The notes beneath the pieces are model-generated. The model ran no database searches and was not told where the DNA came from. It was given only the letters and a program-made list of their open reading frames with translations. A stretch of 64,000 bases of DNA from Plotosus lineatus (Eukaryota > Chordata > Actinopteri > Siluriformes > Plotosidae). The stretch is taken from positions 30,913,249 through 30,977,248 of the forward strand of contig CM045735.1 in NCBI GenBank assembly GCA_024760905.1, given 5' to 3'. The position numbers and the translations under genes are program-made. This document shows positions 34,110-44,847 of the stretch, in pieces. The stretch's first letter is position 1, and each line of letters opens with the position of its first letter.

Positions 34110-34939
34110 ACATGCTATATATAGTTTAAAATTTGAAAACCTTTCATTTGTAGTTTTGATATAATGCTCAGTGTGGTGCTCTTTAGCCTGATCACACCAG
34201 GGTCGCTGAGTCTATCCTGAGATCAGGTTACTGTCTGCGGAAAATTCCACCTGTTTTCCTAAAAACATGCTGGTATTTGGACTGGCTACTATAAAAATAC
34301 CCCGAAAGTGACTAAGCATGAATGAGTGTCTTGATGTGTATCTGTGGTGCTCCATACTGAACTGGTGCATCATCCTGGGTGTGCTGCACTCCGATGTTCT
34401 AGATCCACTATGATTGGGATAAAACTAATATTCATTCAGGGTGGATGGATGGAGAGATGAATGGATGGATGGAAGGAAGAATATGAGAAGCCGAATCTGC
34501 TTTCTGATTTTGGTCTATAGGAGGCGCTCTTTGTTTAGATAAATCTAAACGTTCTGGTTGGAAACCACGGCCCAGTGGCACCCTGCCTCAGTGATAGGAA
34601 TTACAATTACCTGATTCGGATCATTCCAACAGATTCGTTTCAGTGAATCATTCGATTCTTACTTTACTCATGTGATGTGAACATAATCTTTCTTTCAGAT
34701 AGTTACACTGACAGTCGTTAAAATATTTGAGACCGTAATTTTTGACATTATTTTTATTCTGGTACCCAAAACAGTATTGTTGTAATACGGATAACTTGTT
34801 CAACATGTTGGCTTAAAAATAACAACAGACAAGAGTGTTGATAATAAATTATGTTCATCACAAATATAACAAAACAAAATGGCACCAGCTAAAATAAAGC
34901 TCACAGCAGTCAGGATTGGGTATGACCTCTCTTTGTGAC
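34110..34939. other. Unassigned DNA
   Basis: Contains a short GATG repeat tract at 34441-34480; no coding signature. Confidence 0.35.
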
Positions 34940-35397
34940 AATACAGACATTGATTTGCGGTGATACAGGTGGTGATTTGGGGCGATACAGGCTGTCATAT
35001 GGGTAATTTCAGGTGGTGATTTGTGGTGATACAGGCAGTAATTTGTGTCAATACAGGTGGTGATTTGGGTGGATTCAGGCGGTGATTTATTTCAATTCAG
35101 GTTGTGATTTGTGTCGATACAGGTCATGATTTTGGTCAATTTACGTGGTGATAGGCAATGATTTGATTCAGGTGGTGATTTGCACCGATGCAGGCGGTGA
35201 TTTGATCATACAAACAGTGATTTGTGTTGATGCACGTGATGATACGAGTTGAATCAGGCGGTGATTTGTGTTGATACAGGTGGTTATTTGCATTGATACA
35301 GGCAGTAATTTTGTTCGATACAGGTGGTGATTTGCGGTGATTTTGGCCAATACAAGAAGTGATTTGGGTCGATATAGCAGGTGACTTGCGGTGATAC
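34940..35397. repeat. Minisatellite, 22-bp unit, about 20 copies
   Basis: The consensus is gatacaggtggtgatttgtg plus two bases. Units at the left are in strict 22-base register (34940-35140) and later ones include shorter or fused units. It begins within what should be the Tc1-like coding sequence that precedes it on the minus strand. Confidence 0.9.
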
Positions 35398-35510
35398 AGC
35401 ATGGCAAATCTGGTCCCACAAGTGTTGCAACTGGATGTAACGATCCTGTTCAGGAGTCGTCACGCTCTTTCTCTTAGCCTGGACATCGCCTGTCGTCATT
35501 TGACCCAGTC
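35398..35510 (-). pseudogene. Tc1-like transposase fragment, second part
   Basis: The minus strand reads VTTPEQDRYIQLQHLWDQ, typical of the segment after the N-terminal helix-turn-helix of a Tc1-like transposase different from the one at 22195. It continues the frame that starts at 38811, interrupted by RTE copy C, and is cut off on its other side by the 22-bp minisatellite. Confidence 0.75.
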
Positions 35511-35527
35511 ATGCTGTGGCGCTCAGT
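35511..35527 (+). repeat. Target-site duplication of RTE copy C
   Basis: atgctgtggcgctcagt (17 bases) is repeated exactly at 38678-38694. Confidence 0.92.
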
Positions 35528-36485
35528 AATGCAGCCATGGGGGGGGGGGGGGGGGGGGGCACTAACCAGTGTCTCTCCCCCTTATGCCGGTCTCAAGCCC
35601 AGATAAATGCAGAGGGTTGCGACAGGAAGGGCATCCGGCGTAAAACTTCTGCCACATTTCCAATGCAAGTGATCAAAACAAAATTCATACCGGATCGGTC
35701 GAGGCCCGGGTTAACAACGACCGCCATCAGTGCTGTCAACCAACAGGGTGCTGATGGAAATTGGACTACTGTTGGTCGAAGACGTCGAAGAAGGAGAGGT
35801 GGGAGGCTTGTCCGTAGGCAGAGAGAGAAGAGGAAATGCGTGAGCCTAGGACTGAGAGTAGGGACTTTGAATGTTGGAACTATGCAAGGAAAAGATAGAG
35901 CTGGCTGACATGATGCAGAGGAGGAAGGTAGACATACTGTGTGTTCAGGAGACCAGGTGGAAAGGTCGCAAGGCTAGAAGCTTAGGAGCAGGGTTTAAGC
36001 TGTTTTATCACAGTGTGGATGGGAAGAGAAATGGAGTAGGAGTCATCTTGAAGGAGGGGTTTGTCAGGAAGGTTCTAGAAGTTAAAAGAGTGTCAGACAG
36101 AGTGATGAGTCTCAAGTTAGAAATTGAAGGCGTGATGGTCAATGTTGTGAGTGCTTATGCCCCACAGGCAGGATGTGAGCTAGAAGAGAACGAGAGATTC
36201 TGGAGTGAGTTAGATGAAGTTATGCAGAGTACCCCCAGAGGTGAAAGAGTGGTCATTGGGGCAGATTTCAATGGACATGTTGGTGCAGGCAACAGAGGGG
36301 ACGAGGAAGTGATGGGCAGGTTTGGTATCCAGGACAGGAACACAGAAAGACAGATGTTGATCGATTTTGCAAAAAGGATGGAAATGACTGTGATGAATAC
36401 TTTCTTCAAGAAGAAACAGGAGCATAGGGTGACTTATAATAGTGGATGTAAGAGTACACAGGTAGACTACATCTTGTGTAGGTGA
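35528..36485 (+). pseudogene. RTE copy C endonuclease
   Basis: An APE-type endonuclease domain in two frames (to 35908, and from 35871). A 2-base loss in gaaaagatagagctggc causes the shift. Motifs: TLNVGTMQG, CVQETRWKG, YHSVDGKRNGVGVIL, VIGADFNGHVGAGN, STQVDYILCR. A stop at 36483-36485 stands where copy E has Arg (CGA to TGA, a CpG-type change). The fold and catalytic residues are intact apart from these lesions, so the decay is recent. Confidence 0.85.
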
Positions 36486-36566
36486 TGTAATTTGAAGGAA
36501 GTCAGTGACTGCAAAGTCGTAGTGGGTGAGAGTGTTGCCAAACAGCATAAGATGATGATGTGAAGG

Positions 36567-38649
36567 ATGACGATGATGGTGAGGAAGGTGAAAAAGGCAA
36601 AGGCAGAGCAGAAGACAAAGTGGTGGAAGCTGAAAAAGGAAGAGTGTCGTGTTGTCTTCAAGGAGGAGTTGAAACAGGCTTTGGGTGGTCAGGAAGTGCT
36701 TCCAGATGACTGGACAACCACAGCCAATGTGATCAGGGAGACCGGTAGGAGAGTACTTGGTGTGTCCTCTGGAAGGAAAGTAGATAAGGAAACTTGGTGG
36801 TGGAATGAGGAAGTGCAGGAGTATGTACAAAAGAAGAGGTTAGTTAAGAAGAAGTGGGACACAGAGGACCGAAGAGAGTAAACAAGAGTACAGAGAGACA
36901 CAGCGTAAGGAGAAGGTAGCGGTGTCAAAGGCCAAACGGAGTGCGTATGATGACTTGTATGATAGGTTGGACAGTAAGGAGGGAGAAAATGATTTATACA
37001 GGTTGGCACAACAGAGAAATAGAGATGGGAAAGACATGCAGCAAGTTAGAGTGAAGGACAGAGAGGGAAATGTATTGACTGATGACAGAAGTGTGCTGGG
37101 AAGATGGAAAGAGTACTTTGAAGAGCTGATTAATGAGGAAAATGAGAGAGAAAAAAGAGTAGAAGGGGTGACCGTTGAGGACCAGGAAGTAGCAAAGATT
37201 AGTAAGGGTGAAGTGAGGAGGGCATTGAAGAGGATGAAGAGTGGAAAGGCAGTTGGTCCTGATGACATACCGGTTGAGGTATGGAAGTGTCTAGGGGAGG
37301 TAGCAGTAGATTTTATGACAAGAATATTCAACAAGGTCTTAGAAAGTGAGCAGATGCCGGAGGAATGGAGGAGAAGTGTGCTTGTGCCCATTTTTAAGAA
37401 CAAGGGAGATGTAGAGTTGTGGCAACTACAGAGGGATAAAGTTGATGAGCCATATGATGAATATGGGAAAGAACAGTGGAAGCTAGATTAAGGGCAGAGT
37501 TCAGCATTTGTGAACAACAGTTTGGTTTCATGCCAAGAAAGAGCGCCACAGATGCAGTGTTTTGCCTTGAGGATGTTAATAGAGAAGTACAGAGAAGGTC
37601 AGAAGGAGCTGCATTGTACCTTTGTGGATCTGGACAAAGCATATGACAGGGTGCTGAGAGAGGAACTGTGGTATTGTATGAGGAAGTCTGGAGTGGCAGA
37701 GCAGTATGTGAGAGTGGTGCAGGACATGTATGAGAGATGTAAGACAGTGGTGAGGTGTGCTGTCGGTGTGACAGAAGAGTTCAAGGTGGAGGTGGGACTG
37801 CATCAAGGGTTAGCTCTCAGCCCCTTCTTGTTTGCTATGGTGATGGACAGGCTGACAGACGAGGTTAGACGAGAATCTCCGTGGACTATGATGTTTGCAG
37901 ATGACATCGTGATCTGTAGTGAAAGCAGAGAACAAGTGGACGAAAATCTAGAGAGGTGGAGGTATGGTCTGGAAAGGAGGGGAATGAAGATTAGTCTCAG
38001 TAAGACAGAATACATGTGTGTGAACGACAAGGACCCAAGAGGAACGATGAGGTTACAGGGGGCAGAGATAAAGGAGGTGGAGGATTTTAAGTACTTAGGC
38101 TCAACAATCCAGAGCAATGGAGAGTGTGGAAAAGAGGTGAAGAAGTGCGTGCAGGCAGGTTGGAATGGATGGAGAAAAGTGTCCGGTGTGATGTGTGATA
38201 GGAGAGTATTGGCAAGAATGAAGGGAAAAGTGTACAAGACGGTGATGAGGCCAGCGATGTTGTATGGTTTAGAGACAGTGGCCCTGGGGAAAAGACAGGA
38301 GTCAGAGTTGGAGTTAGTAGAGATGAAAATGTTGAGGTTTACTTTGGGAGTAACGAGGATGGATAGGATCAGGAATGAGTACATCAGAGGGACAGCACAT
38401 GTTACATGTTTCGGAGACATAGTCAGAGAGGCTAGAGTGAGATGGTTTGGAAATGTACAGAGGAGGGATAGTGAGTATATTGGTAGTACGCTGCTGAGGT
38501 TGGAACTACCAGGCAGAAGTCCCATAGAAAGACCAAAGAGAAGATTTATGGATGTGGTGAAGGCGGACATGAAGGTCGTTGGAGTAAGAGTAGAAGATGC
38601 AGAGGATAGGGTGAGATGGAGGCAGATCATTTGCTGTGGCGACCCCTGA
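36567..38649 (+). pseudogene. RTE copy C linker, reverse transcriptase and C-terminal domain
   Basis: Three frames: 36567-36881 (linker, EQKTKWWKLKKEE), 36922-37491 (KSGKAVGPDDIPVEVW, VPIFKNKGDV) and 37510-38649. The last holds FVDLDKAYDRV with the first catalytic Asp, HQGLALSPFLFAMVMD, MMFADDIVI (paired Asp at 37900-37905) and DFKYLGSTIQSNGE. It continues through MRPAMLYGLETVALGK to the C-terminal RWFGNVQRR...RPKRRFMDVV, and ends just before gctgtggcgac-type tail sequence. Small losses near 36870 and 37430 break the frame. The RT palm itself is uninterrupted for 379 codons. Confidence 0.9.
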
Positions 38650-38694
38650 AGGGAACAGCTGAAAGGAAAAGAAGAAAATGCTGTGGCGCTCAGT

Positions 38695-38811
38695 CAGGTT
38701 TCTGATGGTAGGTTGTGTTCGACCCATATGACTCGCTACCTCACTCGCTCTGTAGCAATTCTCCACCATACCCATTGCCCGGAGACATTGTTCCCTCGAT
38801 AGACTTGACAT
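38695..38811 (-). pseudogene. Tc1-like transposase fragment, N-terminus
   Basis: Starts MSSLSREQCLRAMGMVENCY and continues RASEVASHMGRTQPTIRNL then TERHS. This is the helix-turn-helix N-terminus of a Tc1-like transposase, distinct in sequence from the copies at 22.2, 58.9 and 60.5 kb. The frame is continued at 35398-35510 on the far side of RTE copy C. No terminal inverted repeat was found. Confidence 0.75.
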
Positions 38812-38889
38812 TATGACGTGAACTGGACTAACAATAGTCGACTTTTTCGTGTCTTTTTATAGGTTTTTCAAAATCACTCCTCAGATTGT

Positions 38890-38941
<52 letters not shown>
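38890..38941. repeat. (CT)n microsatellite
   Basis: A pure CT run. Confidence 0.95.
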
Positions 38942-38943
<2 letters not shown>

Positions 38944-39104
38944 AAAAAAGCCAAAACAAAAACAAAGACTGTTTCCCCAACTTCTGGAAGGCTCGCACTC
39001 AGTGCCTCCCTCTTGGCCATAAATGAAACTACTGGAGAAACACTTGGTAAAGTCTGCTGGGTTTTTACACCCGAGCCTAGTGGCTCATCAGGCCGGTGCT
39101 TATC

Positions 39105-39350
39105 CCCGGTTTCTGTAGCGTGAAGCGACCAGGAGTCCAACTCCTCCCGGATGGGATGCTCGTCCATCACAGGTTACCTTCCCAGTATATTTTACTACCC
39201 ATTTATACTGCTGGGTGAACAGAGGCACACTTGTGGTTGAGACTTTGCCCAGGGGTTTTAGCATAGTGAGGGTCTCAGTGGGATTTGAACTCACAACCTC
39301 CCGGTCGTGAGCACAGCACCCTAACCACTAAACGCCCCACTAACACTTGA
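39105..39350 (-). repeat. tRNA-like dispersed repeat
   Basis: The minus strand reads ttagtggttagggtgctgtg, then gaccgggaggttgtgagttc and aaatcccactgagaccctc: A- and B-box spacing of a tRNA-derived repeat. The body differs from the other SINE families here, and I do not recognise the family name. Confidence 0.6.
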
Positions 39351-39488
39351 GCACTAAATTCTTGGTTGTGCGCCTCATAGAGGTGCTACTCTGGAGAAAC
39401 CACACAGCACCATCTACCCTAGTAAAAAAATAAACAGCATCGCAACCAGTGACTGAGTTAGTTCCATCAGACTGGCAATCAGCTTTAT

Positions 39489-39501
39489 ACACTTCTATAA
39501 T
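39489..39501 (+). repeat. Target-site duplication of the SINE at 39502
   Basis: acacttctataat is repeated exactly at 39848-39860. Confidence 0.9.
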
Positions 39502-39847
39502 GGGGCAGTGGTGGTCTAGTGGTATAGGGCGCTGGATCGCTGATCCAAAGGTTGGGGATTCGAGTCTCACTCTCCACAAGGTTGTCACTGTCCCCCCCAG
39601 TGGAGCTAACTGGGTTATCAAAGGCGGGCCATGTCTCTCACTGTCTATGGTGTGAGGCATGTAAAAGAACCATTGCTGACTTTCGACAAGAGTAGGCTGC
39701 AAAGCCGTCAGCGTGTTTCCGCCCTGCGATGGCCTGGCGAGCTGTCCAGGGTGTACTCTGCCCTCGCCCTATGTTGGCTGGGATGGGCACCAGCCTCCCC
39801 GCGACCCAAATTAGGATTAAGCAGGTACAGAAAATGAACTGAACTGA
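39502..39847 (+). repeat. tRNA-headed SINE, tail type 2, complete
   Basis: 346 bases with a perfect 13-bp duplication. Head gggcagtggtggtctagtgg and gggattcgagtctcac; body aaccattgctgactttcgac; tail gcgatggcctggcgagctgt, tccccgcgacccaaattagg and tacagaaaatgaactgaact. A good reference copy of this type. Confidence 0.95.
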
Positions 39848-39860
39848 ACACTTCTATAAT

Positions 39861-40165
39861 CACTTTCTCTATTCCGTATCTCCCAATAACTTAGACTCTT
39901 AGTATACTCGATCAGAACTCACAATAGGCCATCAGGCACTTGTCACTTTACAGAATTTTATTATATCTGCTCATTATTCATTCTTGGATCATCACTTCGA
40001 ATATTTGCACATTGCACATACCACTACATCTGTTGAGCTAAAATAACTATGTACTGCACATTTACACATCTACATATATAAATATATATTTTTGTGTGTG
40101 CTTTATTTGTGTTTGCACCGAGAAGTCTGCCAGAGACAGTATTTCAATCTCATTTATGTTGTACA
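39861..40165. other. Unassigned DNA
   Basis: No gene or repeat was recognised. Confidence 0.35.
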
Positions 40166-40167
40166 AC

Positions 40168-40462
40168 ATTCATCCATTATCCATACTGTTTATTCTGCTT
40201 AGAATCATAGGAAGGCTGGAGCATATCTCAGCTGACTCTGGACAAAAAGATGCAAGATGGCAACATAGACACACACACACACACACAAACACAAAACCAT
40301 TCACACTCGCATTCACACAAGATTATCCATTTAGCTGAATGCACATCTTTTTGGATTGCAGGAGCACCTAGAGGATTCCCACCCAACCACAGATAGAACA
40401 TGTAAACTCCACCTAGGCGTGCCCTCACCAAGCCCAGCTTTTGAACCCAGGACCAGTTCTCA
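40168..40462 (-). repeat. DANA-like tRNA SINE without most of the head
   Basis: The minus strand includes gggttcaaaagctgggctt, gtttacatgttctatc, a CA tract (40268-40285) in place of part of the body, and tcagctgagatatgctccag. Confidence 0.65.
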
Positions 40463-40494
40463 TTATATTTTATGTTAAAATGACTAGAAACAAG

Positions 40495-40720
40495 GCGGCA
40501 CCAAGGGGCAGTGGTTAGCATGTCCTCTCACTACAAGAAGGCTGGGTTCAATTTCCAGGCTCTGACGTTTCTGTGTAGAGTTTGCATGTTCTCCTTGTGC
40601 TTGTGTGGGTTTCCTATGGGTGCTTTGGTTTCCTCCCACTGTCCAAAAGCTCACATAGTAGGTTAATTGGTTGCACGACCCTAATTAGGATGAAGTTGCT
40701 TATAAAATGAATAAATAGCT
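40495..40720 (+). repeat. DANA-like tRNA SINE, internally shortened
   Basis: Head aaggggcagtggttagcatg, B-box gggttcaatttccag, gtttgcatgttctcct, then a direct jump from aggttaattggttgca to cgaccctaattaggat. Confidence 0.8.
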
Positions 40721-40765
40721 AGAACCATTCATTTCCTTGCCAGATTTTTTTGCTTGATAACAAAA

Positions 40766-40805
40766 TGTTATTATTATTATTCTTATTATTAATAATAATA
40801 ATAAT
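40766..40805. repeat. (TTA)n/(TAA)n tract at the left edge of the R4-like LINE
   Basis: TTATTATTATT followed by TAATAATAATAAT. A long TAA tract also borders the right edge at 49142. Confidence 0.85.
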
Positions 40806-41959
40806 CGTAAGGGCCTGGTGATGTACGCCTCTGCGCGTTGGGCATAGATAGGGGAACTATGTTCCCTGAACCAAACCTACATCACCCAGTTAGGGCCAAC
40901 CCCCCAAAGCTGGTTACTATCGCCAAAGAAAATTTATAATTTTCAAGTCCGCAGTCCAATTCGTCTCCCTTCAGTAATGAAACCACCAAAATTGGAAATG
41001 GGAATTGCCCCAGGGGGAGGCAAAGAACCCATCCACGAATATCCTGGATGGACCATCTGAAATCCACAGTACTTGAGTCTGTGAAAGCGACTCGCCAACT
41101 CGATGCTTTCCTTCCTGACTGAACAAAATTTACAAGATCAACTCCGGCGGCTTAAGATCTATATGTGCCGTAATGCAGATGAAAATTTTCCTGCAAATGG
41201 TCAGGTTCCCTCCGAAGAACAAAGTCTGCAACAGCTCATAAACTGCTAATGGATTCCTGCGTCCCTCTGTCAATTCTGCCAAAATGAACCCATCTGACCT
41301 TAATCGTAACACCTCTGGCCTTCCGCCTTTTGACCAAAGCCCTCGGGACCCTCCTTCTTGTGTTCCTGATGAATCAAATGAACGTATTTATGTTTTGTTT
41401 TGAAAATTTTAAGATGAAATTTCTGATTTGCCTATTGAAAAATGGAGGCCATTTAAAATACAAATTAAAAATTTTTCACAAAATGAAATCAACAAATTAG
41501 ATGAAATAATTTCTTTGATTCTTGACACGGAGTGTTCATTGCAAGACACTGACTGCTCTATTTATGCTGGTTGTCTAACACTCAGGAGCTTCACTCAGGT
41601 TCCAAGACAGCAATTAAAAAAACTAAAAACAACAATATTAGCCGGTTTCAATGTAAATTGAAAGAAACAAGAAGATACATCTCATGTTGTAGCTTTGCCT
41701 TAAGTTAAGATCAAACTGAGTCAATGACAAAAGACAAAAGTTAATCTGGAGCAATATGAAAACAAAATATTAGACAACAAAAATCTCCTCCAAATTCTTG
41801 ACTTCCTTAGGGCAAAAGTAAATATTTGGACAGAAAGAAAAGAAAATCAGAAAAGAAGAACAACTTTATTAAGCAAATAAATTCTTTCAAAGCAAAGAAA
41901 AGCAGTTCTAAAGGCAAATAAATTCACCTTCGAGTAATGACAATACAAGATCGCCCATG

Positions 41960-43220
41960 GAATCCGGTGAAAGGTTCTGGTCACAGTTGTGGTCTATACC
42001 CAGCAACTGTAACCTGCAGGAACCATGGATTGATAATTACAGCAAATCCATGAAGGATAAAATAACCTTACCAATGCTGTCTCATATTACTCCTGATTGT
42101 CTGAAAAAGTAATTAAATCGTCCAAATCTACTCCAGAGCCTGATGGTATACGAAACTGGTATTGGAAATTGTTTCCCTGTGTCCAACCACACTTACTTAA
42201 CAGTTTTAATTCAATCAGGGATACAGGGATAGTTCCTCCTTGGTTCTGTAAAGAGCACACAATACTTCTTCCTAAGAAAGGAGACTAGACAAATCCAAAA
42301 ATATTATCACCCTATCACTTGTTTAAATACAGTGTACAAAATCCTCACAGGGTGTATGACAAAAATGGTGTGTTCTTACTGCTCGTCCAATTAAATTATT
42401 TACCAGGACCAGAAATGAGCCAGAAAGGGATGCTGGGGATGCAAGGGTCAATTATTGGTCCAGAAAATGATACTTGAAGAGGCAAAAACTTACCATCGTA
42501 ACCTCTCAATCTGTTGGATCGATTACAAAAAAGCATATGACTTTGTCCCTCATGAATGTATTTTAAAGTCTTTTGCAGTGTATTGGCCTGTCCGAACAAC
42601 TACTACTTTTACTCAAATCTTTAATGGGTTGCTGGTCAACCCAGCTTGAGATGTACACACTAGGGCAGGTTAAGACTTCTGGATCTATTCCCATCAAGCG
42701 AGGAATATTTCAAGTTGACTCTTTTAGTCCTTTGCTTTTTTGTCTGTCACTCAATCTCTTGAGTTTCATGCTCAACAAGGGGGAGAGATACCATTCAGGA
42801 CCTCCTTAGCACAGATCCCCAACACTTCTTACCTCCTTTATGGATGACATCGAACTGACTGCCAAAGGAGATTCCGATTTGAAAGACCAAATCCATGTAG
42901 TAGAGTCCTTTTCACAAGATATCGGAATGACGTGTGGACTCAATAAATATAAAATTCTCCACTTAAAGCGTGGCAAGCCAGTCAATAATGGATCTGTTAA
43001 GTTACACAGGGGAGGAGTTATTGAGCATCTATTTGAAGGCCCATCGTACACCTATTTAGGGATGCAAGTTTGAGATAAGCTCCAGAAAGCCCACATTAAA
43101 GACAAGTTACGGGCTGAGTACAAAGCTCGTCTCAAAAAGATCTGGAGTTCAGAGCTGAACACGAGAAACAGAGTCAAAGCCACAAATACATTGTTTGTGC
43201 CTGTCCTGTCATATTCATTT
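41960..43220 (+). pseudogene. R4/Rex6-like reverse transcriptase
   Basis: In shifting frames it reads FWSQLWSIP, SSKSTPEPDGIRNWYWKLF, VPPWFCKEHTILLPKKG, ICWIDYKKAYDFVPHECI (first catalytic Asp region, 42510-42560), SPLLFCLSLNLL, SFMDDIELTAKGDSDL (paired Asp at 42843-42848), DIGMTCGLNKYKILHLKRG, YTYLGMQV, and LSYSFGIIDWTKDNL on both sides of the SINE. The wording WIDYKKAYD..PH, MDDI and DIGM.FGL.KC is the pattern of the R4 clade (Dong, Rex6), whose members carry a restriction-like endonuclease at the C-terminus instead of an N-terminal APE domain. Several stops and small losses disable it. Confidence 0.75.
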
Positions 43221-43235
43221 GGTATCATAGACTGG

Positions 43236-43580
43236 GGGGCAGTGGTGGTCTAGTGGTATAAGGCGTCGGATCGCTGATCCAAAGGTTGGGGGTTCGAGTC
43301 CCACTCTCCACAAGGTTGTCACTGTCCCCTCAAGTGCAGCTAACTGGGTTATCAAAGCCGGCCATGTCTCTCACTGTCTATGCTGTGAGGCATGTAAAAG
43401 AACCATTGCTGACTTTCGACAAGAGTAGGCTGCAAAGCCGTCAGCATGTTTCTGCCCTGCGATGGCCTGGCGAGCTGTCCAGGATGTATTCTGCCCTCGC
43501 CCTGAGTTGGCTGGGATGGGCACCAGCCTCCCCGCGACCCTGATTAGGATGAAGCGGTTACAGAAAATGATGATGAACTG
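43236..43580 (+). repeat. tRNA-headed SINE, tail type 2, complete
   Basis: 345 bases within the R4-like RT, flanked by atcatagactgg (43224-43235 and 43581-43592). All modules are present: head, B-box gggttcgagtcccac, body, tail gcgatggcctggcgagctgt and gattaggatgaagcggtta. Confidence 0.93.
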
Positions 43581-43716
43581 ATCATAGACTGGACAAAAGA
43601 CAATCTCATGGGCGTCGATCGCCTGACAAGAAGGATCATGTCTGACAATCCTGCTCACCACCCTCTTTCCTATCTCAGTTGGTTATATCTTCTTATTTTC
43701 CTTTCATCTGTTCTCT

Positions 43717-44711
43717 TCAGGGGTCGCCACAGCAAATGATCTGCCTCCATCTCACCCAATCCTCTGCATCTTCTACTCTTACTCCAGCTACCTTTATGTC
43801 CTCCTTCACCACATCCATAAATCTTCTCTTTGGTCTTCTTCTAGGCCTTCTGCCTGGTAGTTCCAACCTCAGCATCCTATTACCAATATCCTCACTATCC
43901 CTCCTCTGTACATGTCCAAACCATCTCAATCTAGCCTCTCTGACTTTGTCTCCAAAACATCTTATATGTGCTGTCCCTCTGATGTACTCATTCCTGATCC
44001 CATCCATCCTCGTTACTTCCAAAGAGAACCTCAACATTTTCATCTCTGCTACCTCCAGCTCTGCCTCCTGTTTTTTCCCCAGAGCCACTGTTTCTAAACC
44101 ATACAACATCGCTGGCCTCATCACCGTCTTGTACACTTTGCCTTTCATTCTTGCCGATACTCTCCGATCACACATCACACCGGACACTTTTCTTCAACCA
44201 TTCCAACCTGCCTGCACATGCTTCTTCACCTCTTTTCCACACTCTCCATTGCTCTGCATTGTTGAGCCGAAGTACTTAAAATCCTCCACCTTCTTTATCT
44301 CTGCCCCCTGTAACATCACCGTTCCTCTTGGGTCCTTGTTGTTCACACACATGGATTCCGTCTTACTGAGACTAACCTTCATTACTCTCCTTTCCATGGC
44401 AAACCTCTACTCTGACTACAGATCACAATGTCATCTGCAAACATCATAGTCCATGGGGAATCTTGTCTAACCTCGTCTGTCAGCCTGTCCATCACCATAG
44501 CAAACAAGAAGGGGCTGAGAGCTTACCCTTGATGCAGTCCCACCTCCAAATTGAACTCTTCTGTCACACAGACAACACACCTCACCACCGTCTTACATCG
44601 CTCATACATGTCCTGCACCACTCTAACATACTTCTCTGCCACTCCAGACTTCCTCATACAATACCACAGTTCCTCTCTCAGCACCCTGTCATATGCTTTC
44701 TCCAGATCCAC
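43717..44711 (-). pseudogene. RTE piece D: reverse transcriptase palm to C-terminus
   Basis: The 3' half of an RTE LINE. In element order: MDLEKAYDRVLREELWYCM (44523-44711), FADD region worn near 44400-44450, KTESMCVNNKDPRGTV and FKYFGSTMQSNGE (44194-44397), then TVMRPAMLYGLETVALGK and LRWFGHVQRRDSEDI...RPKRRFMDVV (43717-44187). A loss near 44408 deletes part of the strand after the FADD motif. The 3' end is ctgaagagaacagatgaaag with aataagaag, slightly diverged from copies A and C. Confidence 0.82.
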
Positions 44712-44847
44712 AAAGATACAAATGCAGCCATGAGGTGGGGGGGGGCACTAACCAGTGTCTCTCCCCCTCATGCCGGTCCCAAGTCCGGAGAAATGCAGAG
44801 GATTGTGTCAGGAAGGGCATCCGATGTAAAACCAATGCCAAACATTT

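Larger units (their letters stand above)
35528..38677 (+). mobile_element. RTE-clade LINE, copy C, full length
   Basis: A 3150-bp element, both ends present, perfect 17-bp duplication. Order: aatgcagccatg and an 18-G tract, the leader containing gacaggaagggcatccggcg, the Arg-rich N-terminus, endonuclease, RT, the C-terminal domain and 3' end gctgtggcgacccctgaagg ... gaaaggaaaagaag. It is the best reference copy in the window for the whole element. It inserted into a Tc1-like transposase pseudogene. Confidence 0.95.
40806..43688 (+). mobile_element. R4/Dong-like LINE, 5' part
   Basis: The left part of a LINE whose right part lies at 47932-49141. It starts right after a TAA tract. It carries an N-terminal coding region (about 41280-42000) and RT (42000-43220, 43593-43688). 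It is interrupted by a SINE (43236-43580, duplication atcatagactgg) and by an RTE composite from 43689. Without the insertions the element would be about 3.7 kb, close to the size of R4/Dong-type LINEs. Confidence 0.75.

Noticed and set aside
34940..35397. 22-bp repeat array as a CRISPR
   Set aside because: Units are directly tandem, without spacers of even length, in an animal genome with transposon neighbours.
39502..39580. SINE heads as functional tRNA genes
   Set aside because: A- and B-box-like elements are present, but the heads do not close into an acceptor stem and run directly into SINE bodies.
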